Shown in pieces: positions 1-10,326 of a stretch of DNA of 64,000 nt. The position numbers and the translations under genes are program-made. The first letter of the stretch is position 1; the number at the start of each line of letters is the position of its first letter. The notes under the pieces are model-generated. The model had not been told where the DNA came from. It did no database searches and worked only from the letters and a program-made list of their open reading frames with translations. Source of the stretch: Triplophysa rosa (lineage: Eukaryota; Chordata; Actinopteri; Cypriniformes; Nemacheilidae); NCBI RefSeq assembly GCF_024868665.1, contig NC_079897.1:870223-934222 (forward strand), written 5' to 3'.

Positions 1-97
<97 letters not shown>

Positions 98-101
98 TGA
101 C

Positions 102-137
<36 letters not shown>

Positions 138-190
138 TGAGAGAGAGAGTGAGAGAGAGTGACAGAGAGAGACAGAGAGAGAGAGAGTGT
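1..190. repeat. (GA)n microsatellite, interrupted
   Basis: The window opens inside a GA dinucleotide tract. It is pure for about the first 90 bases, then broken by CAGAGAGTGA-type variants to about 187. The true left boundary lies outside the window. Arrays of this length are typical of fish intergenic DNA and are likely polymorphic. Confidence 0.98.
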
Positions 191-438
191 TTATATTTAA
201 CTGAAGCACTGGGTGGACACACAAAAGTCTTCATCAATCTCTGCTCAAAACCATCCAGTTAAAAACACCACATCAACACACACTGAACACTGAGAAACTA
301 GATTAAAAGAGCAGAAAAATAAAACAGGATCAGACTATTTTGAAGTCAAAACATTTACATGGCCCGTCTCAGTATTTTACAGCAGAGACGCTTTAAGTCC
401 ATCATTGACACCTGTTGTCCGTCCAGCCCTGCTGAGCG

Positions 439-480
<42 letters not shown>

Positions 481-983
481 AACACAGAGACTTCAGTCTT
501 CTCTATACTGTAGACACAGGTGCTCAGAGAGCATAACACAAACAATCACACACATGATATCAGCTGAGGAGCAATGTGATATCACACACTGAACAAATGG
601 AGAATACACACACACGGATCTGTGTGTTAAACTTAAAGGCCAATAAAGACAAAATAACAATTAACAAGTCTGAAGTGTGTTGTGAAGTATGGAGAAGCCA
701 AAAGAATATTGATAAACCTCAACAACAGCAACGTTTAAGTAGAAATGATATCAAACATCTGAATATAAAACCAAATTAAACATCTCTAAATAAATTCTAG
801 AAACTCAACATATAATATATCTAATGAACGTCTATAGGCTCTAAACCTATAATACATAATCGAGTGTTCCAAGTATACTTGTTTACTAGATTGAGTATAT
901 TGAGTTTATATTGAGTCTATTAAATACTTTTTCACAGACATTTTGCACTTTTACAAGGTAAACTGTAGGTATAATGTATTATA
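191..983. other. Intergenic, no gene seen; contains a (GT)n tract
   Basis: AT-rich sequence with no exon-like reading frame. A (GT)n microsatellite occupies about 437-478. The short frames here are low-complexity translations of that tract or have no recognisable residues. Confidence 0.7.
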
Positions 984-1440
984 TTAAAGAGATACACTCT
1001 TAAAAAAAAGGTTCTTTGATGCCATTGAAGAACCTTTTAGTTCCATAAAGAACCTTTAACATCTGAAGAACCTCTCTGTTTCACAAAAAAGGTTCTTCAG
1101 ATTATAACAAGTAAGAAAGAGAGGGTTCTTTAAAGAACCTTAGACTGAAAATGGTTCTTCTATAGCATCGCTGTGAACCTTTTAAGCACCTTTATTTTTA
1201 AGAGTGTAGTTCACCCAAATGTGAGAGTTCTGTCAGCATTTACTCACCCTCGGGTGTTTCAAACCTGTATACATGTCGTTGTTCTGCTAAACACAAAGGA
1301 AGATATTTGTAAGAATGTCAGTAACCGAACAGATCTATTCCCCCATTGACTCCCATAGTATTTATTAAATACAAATATATTTCTTTGTGTTTAGCAGAAC
1401 AAAGACATTTATACAGGTTTGGAACAACATGAATATAAAA
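984..1440. mobile_element. Miniature element of the TTAAAGGGATAGTTCACCC family, split by an inner element
   Basis: The left end reads TTAAAGAGATA, is interrupted at 993-1208, and resumes as GTTCACCCAAATG followed by a TCAGCATTTACTCACCCTC stretch and a CAAACCTGTAT motif. This is the usual terminal sequence of a very common teleost non-autonomous DNA element whose other end carries the inverted form. The right end is degenerate near 1430. Other copies or half copies in this window lie near 31000-31200, 34884-35005, 37472-37716, 43812-44195 and 59296-59643. Confidence 0.75.
993..1208. mobile_element. Tc1/mariner-like MITE (AAGGTTCTT family) inside another MITE
   Basis: Terminal inverted repeats TACACTCTTAAAAA and TTTTTAAGAGTGTA bound a palindromic interior made of repeated GGTTCTT / AAGAACC blocks. 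Both ends are flanked by TA, as expected for Tc1/mariner target duplication. Removing the element rejoins the outer repeat as TTAAAGAGATAGTTCACCC. No transposase is encoded. A related fragment lies at 22362-22462. Confidence 0.8.
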
Positions 1441-2034
1441 ATTTGTTCAATTTTATAATTGATATTTTTCATAAAAATATGCATGTCTGTGTCTATAAAT
1501 ACGACACAGACATATATTATGTAAACACAAACTTTTATTCTGGATGCGATTAATCGCTTGACAGCCCTACTTCAAACTGTACTTTCAGCAACTAAAAAGT
1601 GCAAAAAGAACTAAACTAGTACACCATCAGTATACCTATAAGTTCACTGAAGTATACTGAATAAAATGAACTTGAAGTATAGAAGGTTTTTTGTAAGGTA
1701 TCGCTCCATCACCCGTCTGCCGTGTGAGACGCTCTCATACCTGAGCAGATGTCGGCTCTTATTGTCTCGTGGATTACAGGAACCACCCGGCGAACACCTG
1801 CAGGTGTGCATGGATCCACTACACTTTAGACACAACTAAGAGCGCTTCATATCAGTCAAATCTGTGCGCCCCACATCAGACACCTGAAGCCATCATCACA
1901 CACAAAATAAACCTGTCATCCTTCAAAACCTGATGCGGGTGTATTCATCACCCACATGACTTCATCCAGCCCACATCTAATCCAAGAGAAAAATAACACC
2001 ACACGAGAAATCACAGATGAGATTACTATCCTCA
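1441..2034. other. Intergenic, nothing recognised
   Basis: No gene, RNA or complete repeat could be supported. A short GC-richer stretch at 1690-1830 has an open frame on the minus strand but no recognisable residues or convincing splice context. Confidence 0.5.
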
Positions 2035-2285
2035 ATGAGATTTAATTAAATAAAAAGAGTCAGAAATGTGTCAAACTGAGCTCAGATTTGGCTCGTCTGC
2101 AATCGAAAGTCAATATTATTGAAGATCTCAACATCAACTCAAACATTTCTCATCACGTTTACACAAATCCAGATCATATGACCACAACAATCTACGTTCA
2201 TTCACACCTCTCGTTGTGCGTTTCTCTATTTCTTTCTCCTGAGCAATTTTAAGAGAAACATCTGAGAGCGAGTTGATAGGTTAAT
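2035..2285. repeat. Unclassified dispersed repeat, copy 1 of 3
   Basis: The segment carries GTGTCAAACTGAGCTC, then AATATTATTGAAGATCTC, CAAACATTTCTCATCAC and ACAAATCCAGAT, ending near GAGAAACATCTGAGA. The same ordered motifs recur at about 23155-23420 and 29975-30215. No coding capacity or obvious terminal repeats were seen. The family is unknown to me. Confidence 0.7.
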
Positions 2286-2956
2286 GAAACACTGAGATGA
2301 GACGTTTCTCTCTCTGTGTCTCACACCCTGTCCTCGCTGACCTCAGAGAAATGCAGCGGTCACGTCAGCGTTGTCATTTTCAAAGGCTGCGATTACGAGT
2401 GAAGGAAGAGAAACTAATAGCAGGTCTGTATCACACACCTGGACGTCCGACTCTCTCATCTATAAAGGAAAGGTTCAAAATGTAAAGCCGACGGCTTTCA
2501 AACGTTCAGCTCGAGTGAGTCAGACATGAGAAAATGAGAAGACAGAAGATCTTACTGTGGGCTGCATGCTTATTTCAAAAAGAAAGTAAATATCTCGTGT
2601 CATGATAAACAACATCAGGGAGATAATGTGAGACTTAAATTTGTGAGACTTTCTTTCTTCTTCAGAACACAAAAGAAGATATTTTGAAGAATGTTGATAA
2701 TCAAACAACACAAAACCACTGAGACATTTCTCAAAATATCTTCTCTTGTGTTCCACAGAAGACAGACTCGCATACAGATTTTGAATAACACGATGACTGT
2801 GTTTAGATTTTTATATATACATACACAGATTCACATCGCTAAAGGAAGCTAGTAGATTTGTGGAAGGAATGGTTTCCAGTAAAGCAATGAGTGAGACCAC
2901 GCGCTCCCTTGTGTTTATCTTGCATCTAACACAAAGACAAGAACGGTCCATTGGGG

Positions 2957-2957
<1 letters not shown>
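2286..2957. other. Intergenic, degenerate repeat only
   Basis: Around 2640-2800 the motifs CACAAAAGAAGATATTTTGA and GTGTTCCACAGAAGACAGA resemble the interior of the TTAAAGGGATAGTTCACCC element family. Nothing else is recognised. Confidence 0.5.

Positions 2958-3000
<43 letters not shown>
2958..3000. repeat. (GA)n microsatellite
   Basis: Uninterrupted GA dinucleotide tract of about 43 bases, preceded by a run of eight G. Reading frames across it are low-complexity Ser-Leu or Arg-Glu repeats, not genes. Confidence 0.97.
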
Positions 3001-3003
<3 letters not shown>

Positions 3004-3854
3004 AGCACGTGGGTGAGGTACTTCCTGTTTTCATTTGAGTTAATTATACTCCTCTCTCTAGAGGACGAACCATATCTCAACCCAAGACAACATCACAAGG
3101 AGCACATTTATACACACATTTATACACACATTTATTTATCCCAAACTAAAACAAAACCAAACCAAAGTTAAAAAATGACTAGATAAAAAATATACAGCAA
3201 AATAAAAAATGGCAAAAATTTAAGTAAAATTAAGCCAATTTAAAATATGAATAAAACTAAAAAACTACAATAACTCTGTTCCAAATACAACAAACAAATA
3301 TATTTTTAAGCCAATTTGCACCAATTCAAAATGGTGAAAAGTGCTCAAGAAATACATCTGAATTTGAAACGTAACATTAAACTAATAGTAGTAGTGATGT
3401 CTGTCTCAGCAAACAACACTAAACATTAGGTACACAATGTTATGATGTGCCGTTCACTCGTTCTTACATAAACAATAATTTAGGACATAAATGATCTGTG
3501 TAATGATTCTTTCCTGTTTACAGATGAATCTCTCAAACTATCAGACTTTTCAAAGAGGCAGAGTTTGCTCATTCCTGATCCCTTGACCATTCCCATTTCT
3601 TTTACAATACTACGATGGAGAGAACCTGCATCATAACCTACTTCTGCCCAAAACACCACAGAGTGGTCTGTCTGAACATAGTTTAATCACATCGTCATAC
3701 AAACACACTGCTGGAGTTCTGACGCGGCCCTCTGGTGGTCAAACATAGAACTTCAACTCATAACCGCCTACAGAAATAAAAGCCTTGGTAAACATTTAAA
3801 ACACAAGAAAAATCTGAGGTTAACAAATGAAGAACATGTTTTGGTAAACTGTTA
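3001..3854. other. Intergenic, AT-rich
   Basis: A short ACACATTTAT tandem (about three units) lies near 3108-3136, followed by AT-rich DNA. No gene or complete mobile element was seen. Confidence 0.5.
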
Positions 3855-4168
3855 TTGGTAACACTTTACAATAAGGTGCTATTATTTATCATTAGTAAAT
3901 GCATTACGAAACATTAGCTAACAATGAACAATTGAGTTTTTCAGCATTTATTCATCCTTGTCAATGTCAATACAGTTATTCATGTTAGTTCGTGGGGCAT
4001 TAACTAATGTTAACAGTGACAACGTTTGATTTTAATAATGTTTTAGTAAATCCTGAAATTAACATGAACTATTATTAATAAATGCTGTCGAAGTATTGTT
4101 CATTGTTAGTTCATGTTAACTAATGCATTAACTCATTGTTAACAAATAGCACATAGTAAAGTGTCACC
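3855..4168. mobile_element. Palindromic non-autonomous DNA element (GGTAACACTTTA family)
   Basis: The left end TTGGTAACACTTTACAATAA and the right end, which reads AGGGTGACACTTTACTATG on the opposite strand, form inverted termini. The interior is a series of inverted TTAGTTAACATGAAC-like blocks. This is a very abundant teleost non-coding element. It carries no reading frame of note. Confidence 0.75.
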
Positions 4169-4989
4169 CTGTTATTTTATTCATCGCATGGCCAGATCTG
4201 CTACCAAATGTCTGACTGCTTTTAAAGAGGTGCTTTAAGATGCCTAAAGCTATTCACTGAAGCTGAAAATCTGACAATGATCGCCTCTCAAAAACAAAGT
4301 CTGACTGATCATCTGAGTGAACTTGCAGATGTTTCAGCACAGCCGTGTGTCAAATGCATGTCAGTGCACGTCTACAGACAGCAGATCTCTGCATGAACTC
4401 CACGTGACCACTGATAGAGCCCTATCACTTCATCTTTAAAAATCCTTCCTAATTGACTATTTTTAAGTGTAACTTAAGTGAACACTTTTAAGGCCGCTGT
4501 ATATTAATATATCAGCCATTCAGATATTGAACATGTTTTATGTCTAAAACAATTATTTCATCTTGTTCATTCTCTCCCAGCTTTAATCCTCCTAGTAGCA
4601 TGGCCTTGTAAACTAACGGTTCCGTTTAGCGTGTTGACAATGTGTTATATAGGTCTACTCTCTTACTTGTAAGTCGCTTTGGATAAAAGCGTCTGCCAAA
4701 TGAATAAATGTAAATGAAAACGTATTGGTCGATCACAACACAGAACAGATAAAACTCTGAGAACTATAGACATTATATTATAATCTGCATTTGATGAACT
4801 CGGAATCAATTTCATAGAAAGCAAAATCCAGCAGAGCAAAAGTGACCGAACTGAGACTCATTTGTCATCTTCCAAACTCACAGGGAGCTGTACTGAAGAT
4901 CTCACCTTCATCCCACACCACCCACAAAACACCACCTCGTGGATTTCCTTTTATTCCTCGTCAGTCTGTGACGACAGATAAGAATATTT
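4169..4989. other. Intergenic; SINE 3' tail at 4668-4715
   Basis: The stretch AAGTCGCTTTGGATAAAAGC followed by GTCTGCCAAATGAATAAATG at 4671-4710 is the 3' tail shared by teleost tRNA-derived SINEs. Its tRNA-like head was not recognisable upstream. The remainder is unremarkable. Confidence 0.65.
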
Positions 4990-5300
4990 GATTTCAAACA
5001 ATATGAAACATGCACGTCGAGAAAGCACGGCAAAAACTAAATTCAATTCGAGCTGAACTGAGTTTGGAAGGAAAAGTTACACCGTTTGGTTTTCAAGTCC
5101 TGCCTCGAAATCAGCCGAGCATTTTCCCCCCGGACTCAACTCAAGAGGCTTGGAGCTTAATCAAGTGGAAATCGGGGGAAAGCGACGGGGGAAGAGCCGG
5201 ACAGAATGAGCCAATTGTTCAACTTTCTCTTTTGAGCTCTCTTTGATGTCAACACAACAAGCCCCAACGAAATACACGAATGCCACCAACCTGTTCCTCA
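4990..5300. promoter_or_regulatory. Candidate conserved non-coding (enhancer-like) block
   Basis: This block lies about 4 kb beyond the nkd2 stop. It is free of repeats, of balanced composition, and dense in transcription-factor-like words: CTTTGAT (TCF/LEF-like) at 5241-5247 and a TCAAGTG homeobox-like word near 5161. It contrasts with the repeat-rich DNA around it. The assignment is inference from composition only. Each motif alone is expected by chance. Confidence 0.3.
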
Positions 5301-6039
5301 GACGCTGAGAAAACCCCCGAACACACAAGAATGATGTGCACGAGAGTTTCTGCAGAACTTCAGCTTCAATACAGCAGTTTGTTGTACATTGGCGCTCACG
5401 CTTCAAACACACAAGCAGATGCATGTATTGTCGAATCTAAGCTTCTCTTTTCTTTCCTAATTCTCCCTCCAGCTTGTCAAAGGACTGCAGACAAACTCCC
5501 AGCGCCTCTATTGTGCTGCCGAGCTTTTCTCATGCGTGTGTTTGAATGCAAGTCAGGCTGAAGATAATCACATTTTCCTAAGAAAGGCTTAGTCGTGCAA
5601 AGTAGAGCAAGTGTCTCTATATGGGCGACAGAACACATGGACGGACCTTCAGCAAAAGTGTACCAGTGTCAACCTGACACGTGACCATAACCACAGCTCA
5701 GTCCATATGCTTTCATTTAATAGAGCCGCTGCTGATATTACTGATTTAACGCGATTGAAATGCCTACAAAACTTCCAAAGTTAAAATACAAAGGAAGATG
5801 TATTGCACAAGTTGGCAAACAAAGTTGCATCAATTGAGAAAACCCATCATTAGCTCATAAATTGTGCATGTGATTAATAAAAATGTATCAAAATATTCAC
5901 ATGCACATGCATGGTTTGGTCAAACACTCGGACTGTAAGACAATAAAGTACGTCAAGTGCCACAACATTGTCTGGACTTTCCTACCTTGTTCTATATGCC
6001 GTGCGAGTGTTGAGAAGCAGCGCGTCCGCGTCTCTGCTG
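5301..6039. other. Intergenic, no gene recognised
   Basis: Unique-looking sequence without repeats I recognise. Overlapping open frames on both strands at 5280-5561 have no family resemblance and no splice support. Confidence 0.5.
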
Positions 6040-6330
6040 CGCGCTCCTGCGCAGATGAAGGAATGCGTGTGACCGTGTGAAAGTGGCAATGCTTAACTTG
6101 CATTATTTTCCCACTTCCACCCCACTCCCAATGGAAATAGGCAGTTGTCAATGGCAGAGGAGGATCTCTCCAGCAGCACATTTGCATTTGGCAGACCCTC
6201 CTCTCTCCATTCACACATGGCATTGTGTGGCCCAGTCGGGGTCCTCATTTGGCCCCCGAATCAATCCTCGCTGCGCTGAAACACACCAGCCTTATAAACG
6301 ATCGCACGGCACTGTTTAGTATGTAGTCTT
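6040..6330. promoter_or_regulatory. Candidate conserved non-coding block with octamer motif
   Basis: A compact repeat-free segment holds a perfect octamer ATTTGCAT (6180-6187), a nearby CATTGTG SOX-like word, CCCACTTCCACCCCACTCCC and a TTATAAACGAT stretch. Frames are open on both strands here (5897-6319), which reflects few stop-rich AT tracts rather than a gene. It could be a distal regulatory element of nkd2 or of the next gene outside the window. This is inference only. Confidence 0.3.
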
Positions 6331-7524
6331 CTGAACTGCACCAAACACATCTGAGTACAAAAAAAGCGCAGATTAAAGAAACGGAATAAAATATTCTAGA
6401 GAAGAAAGCAACAATTGTCACAACAATTGTTACTGTTTGGAATGTATGACACTTACTCGTGGTTTTACTGCAGTGACCATAACTTAACTACAGTGTGTGT
6501 ATCAACACCATAGTAACCACACATCTACCATTGTCTCACTTCACTATATTTGTAGTAAACCTATGGTAATACAATTGGTAATCAATTCACCAAATAAACA
6601 TGGATACTACACTTTTACTATAATAAAAGGGTTGAGATTAGATGGAGAGGGCTTGTATTTAGTCATTAAATAAAACACCAAACATAAAATGTACATTGGT
6701 GACAGAAAAAAAGCCATTTCCACAATCAAAGCAATAAAAGCAAGTGTTTTGTTTCCTTGACTAACACCAAAGAGTTCTTTGCTTAACACCCCACAGCCCA
6801 GTAATCACTAAACATCTAGTGCCATCTAGTGGCTGTCCATGATTAACACACAATCAATGAATATCATTATATTAGGGACGTTTTAGTAATAAACAAAAAA
6901 AACCAAATCATGCATGCGCATTAGTTTTTATAATTCAGTGTGACTTTTAAATAAATAATATTTGCCCGGTCCAATATGGCGGCGCAGATGACGCACGACA
7001 CAACACCAAGTTTGAACCGTAGGCCTACAGAAGTAAACAAATGCCCTCAAAATCACATCAACTTTGCATAAAACACATTGTGGACAGCAAGTGCTTGTCT
7101 CGGTTCCGAATAAACCTAAATTTAATGTAATATGTGTCGTATTTTCTTTTACCTTTTTGTTTTGTTTGTGGCTTTCGCTGATGACGCCATGACGACACAG
7201 GAATTACTCTCTATTAAAAGTTGATCAATCAATCTACTTTCCTATTCAAACTTGCACAGTTATGTTGTTAGTCAGCATTTTGATTACATTTCTCCTTGCT
7301 GTCAGAACAGACATGAGATTCGACTCGTTTCACAGTCACCTGTGTTACAGGCCGTTATACAAACAGCTACCTCCACTGGGCATGCGCACATCAATACCGC
7401 ATCATGTTTGTCGTTACAGTAACAACGTTACAGGCCGAGACTCTACACATCATCAGTCGAAGGTTTTAGCCAATCAGAAACGCTCTCTCGTTTAAAAGTC
7501 ATTTTTTATTTATATATTTTGTTT
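6331..7524. other. Intergenic; YY1-like motif region at about 6965-7030
   Basis: The stretch 6480-6600 resembles the teleost CCATAGTAACCACA-type palindromic repeats. At 6972 the word CCAATATGGCGGCGC resembles a YY1 promoter site and starts a 31-codon open frame ending at about 7072. No splice donor or downstream exon supports a gene. Confidence 0.4.
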
Positions 7525-7979
7525 ATAGACGTTTCAACGTTACTGCGCATGCGCACTTTTGTGACCCCCCCCAACTGAACTTCCGGTACATATTCACAAA
7601 CAATTGAGCGCCTATAGATTATTTCTGATAACAAGCAAAAGAAGAAGCGTTACTTGGCCAAACTTGTCTCTCCAATATTTTGAATTTAGACTGCGATACC
7701 AAGCTCAACCGCTAGATGTCAGTGTACCAGACGGTTCCTTTAAATGTGACCAAACTGCAGGACCCATTCAACAAATTGTTTATTTAATAAAATGAACATA
7801 CAACAAAATCCAACAAATCGTTTATTTAATACAATCACTATACAGTAAAATAATAATACAAATTGATATTAACATAAATTAAATTAAATATAAATAGTTA
7901 TATTGTTAGACGCTAGCCAAAAACAAACCGGAAGTTAATTGGGGGTCAGGCGCGCGCGCGTCCGATGAAACGGTCTATA
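7525..7979. mobile_element. Long-TIR DNA element, copy 1 (TATAGACGTTTC family)
   Basis: The left end TATAGACGTTTCAACG, then GCGCACTTTTGTGACCCCCC and AACTGAACTTCCGG, is mirrored at the right end by CCGGAAGTTAATTGGGGGTC, a CGCGCGCGCG run and ATGAAACGGTCTATA. That gives inverted termini of roughly 50 bases. A second copy lies at 24158-24720. Both share the interior blocks GAAGAAGCGTTACTTGGC and GCGATACCAAGCTCAACCGC. The short open frame in both copies has no transposase motif. The element is non-autonomous and its superfamily is not assigned. Confidence 0.8.
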
Positions 7980-9052
7980 TTATTATATGCTTTCTCTTTC
8001 AATGACACCTTTTTGTTTGTTCCTCAATAAAATAATAGGCAGACCTCAAATGCACTTGATATTAACTATTAAGTATTTTATTAAAATATACATATATATA
8101 AAACATATAGATGCACATGTATAAACCATGATAAATATGCATATGCTGTATAATCATACATATGTTACTATTCATACATTTTGATTTATTTCTAAACATA
8201 CAGGAAGACATTTTTGCATTAAAACTGGCAGTGGTGATTTTCCTTTGGTATTTCACTCATGGTTGGTCTCCCAAAGGAGAAATAGCCTTTTTCCCAGAAA
8301 AGCTACAGAGCAGCACCGTTCACCTGAGACTTACAGAGAGACAGAGACAAAAAATCAACAGCATCGTGGCTTATTGTTGATCAGTTTACATTATACGATA
8401 GGGTCATTCCTAGCATGCAGTTTTCATGTTTGAATACACTGGATAAAATATGACATTTGGATTTTTTAATGATGAAAATCATATTACTTCTCTTGGTTAC
8501 ACTGTTTTTCCTGTGTACTTATTTCTTGCTAGTCTTTTGTAATATTCTAATAACCTAGGTCACTTCCTTTATGGAGGAATCTATTTTTGGGAAAACATCA
8601 CAAACATCAGTGAGTATTAGAAATTCTCTGTTTGATAACATTACAGAGATTATTTAATATTTTCAAATGAACACCTTTGTTAATTCTTTACTTCCGTCAG
8701 GTTCATTTTCAGGTCAGTGTGTAAATCAAATGAAATCATGATGAATAAAGTATAAGTGCCTGAGCTTGACCAGAGTGTATTTGCGAAAGTCTGATTCTTG
8801 CTTTTATAGACATAGCTTCTTAAATACAAGCATGTTCATTTTATTTCAGTTTTAAAACGTTTACTGCACAACAGGAACGACCTTTATGATCCTGATAGTT
8901 AAAGGAATCCAAACTTCTGCTGTTTGCTTGAACGGATCCTTGCGTCGATTTCAGATGATGGCATGTGACTCAAACAAACATCCACAGTTTTGCTAAAGCA
9001 GTGAACCGGCCGTTTCCTCCGCGGTGGAGCGTTCCAGCGGGTGGACTCAAAG
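7980..9052 (-). other. nkd2: nkd2 3' flank and probable 3' UTR
   Basis: This region lies directly downstream of the nkd2 stop on the minus strand. An AATAAA hexamer (minus strand) at 8840-8845, about 210 bases past the stop, is a candidate polyadenylation signal. Further AT-rich hexamers occur lower down. The 3' UTR end cannot be fixed from sequence. No other gene was seen here. Confidence 0.4.
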
Positions 9053-10289
9053 TCATGTCTGGTGATAATGATGATAGTGGTGATGATGATGATGTTCGTG
9101 GTGGTGATGGTGCTCGTGTCTTTTGACTACCGGGACCACAAGGCTGGTCGCGTTGCCGGACGACTGCTCGCGGTCCAGCGGGGGTTGTTTGGAAGGGGAC
9201 AGGGCCTGTTCTCTGGTTTTGGATCTCAGCCTTTTACTGTGGCTGTGTTGAAGAGGGTGCTGGTGACCCGGCAGAGGTTGAGGCTGTGGTGGGAGGTGGT
9301 ACACGTCCTGACCCCCGTGGCCCTGTGGGGGAGGATAGTAACCGTGGCACTTGTTGATCTTTCCTCCTCCACCGATCACCGCTCTGGACGTCCCTTTGGG
9401 AGATTTGATGAACTGGGGTCCACGTACACGGGGGTCCAGAGGAACACCGTGATCGGGGATGACCTGCGACCGGCGACGATGGACGTGGGCTTCGGGCTCG
9501 TGGGACCGGGAGCGATTTTGGGATTGTGCTCCTCGTGAGGTGTGAGCCGGCTGGGCCGCAGGAGGCGAGGAACCTGTCAGAGAGACGGAAGAAGTCTGTT
9601 AGATGAATCTCGTAAAGAACGAAGATGCGTTACTATGATGACATTTAGAGGGAAAATGTTCTGCGTGCAAATGTTCTCATCTTTGGAGATCTTAAAGACA
9701 TGCTTTGAATTCTCTCTGTGAACAACAATCACTTCTGTAATATCACTGTAAAATTAAACTCTTACTGTCAAATCTGGAGGTGTAGTTCTCTATTCCTGCC
9801 AGATCCAGATAGTGATTTCTTCTTTCTGTGTTTTCATCCACACAATAGTGATTTCTCTCGTGAGGTTCAGAACTCTGGCCCCTATCAGAAACAATCCCAT
9901 CATGCTTTGAGATGAGGTCGTGCAGATGTACATGCAATGCGTGCAACGTGACAATGCTACGCGGCGTACAATATAATCCGAAACCAACACAAAATGTTCT
10001 CAATAACTCTTTGACATCAATAAGTTTGGAGATTAAATGAAGGTATTCTCAACATCTCAAGTTTCAGAAGTGATCTCAACTTCGCAAACTGTGCTCAGAT
10101 TTGCAAAGACATCCAAGTCCATAAACAGACCTCAAACTTTTCTCAACAAATTCTCCAAAAATCGATATTCTTACTGTACATCAACAATAGACTCGGATCT
10201 GTCTGTCTTTGTCTTTTAGTCCATTTTAGTCAAATCATCTAAGATCATTTTGATAAATGAAATAACAGAGAACTAATCATTTAACAAAT

Positions 10290-10326
<37 letters not shown>

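Noticed and set aside
2811..3171. Ser-Leu and Arg-Glu repeat proteins on opposite strands
   Set aside because: They are translations of the (GA)n microsatellite at 2958-3000.
9041..9538. 165-codon open frame on the plus strand
   Set aside because: It is the antisense of the last nkd2 exon. Its Met/Val-rich start is the reverse of the histidine cluster, so it is a shadow frame.
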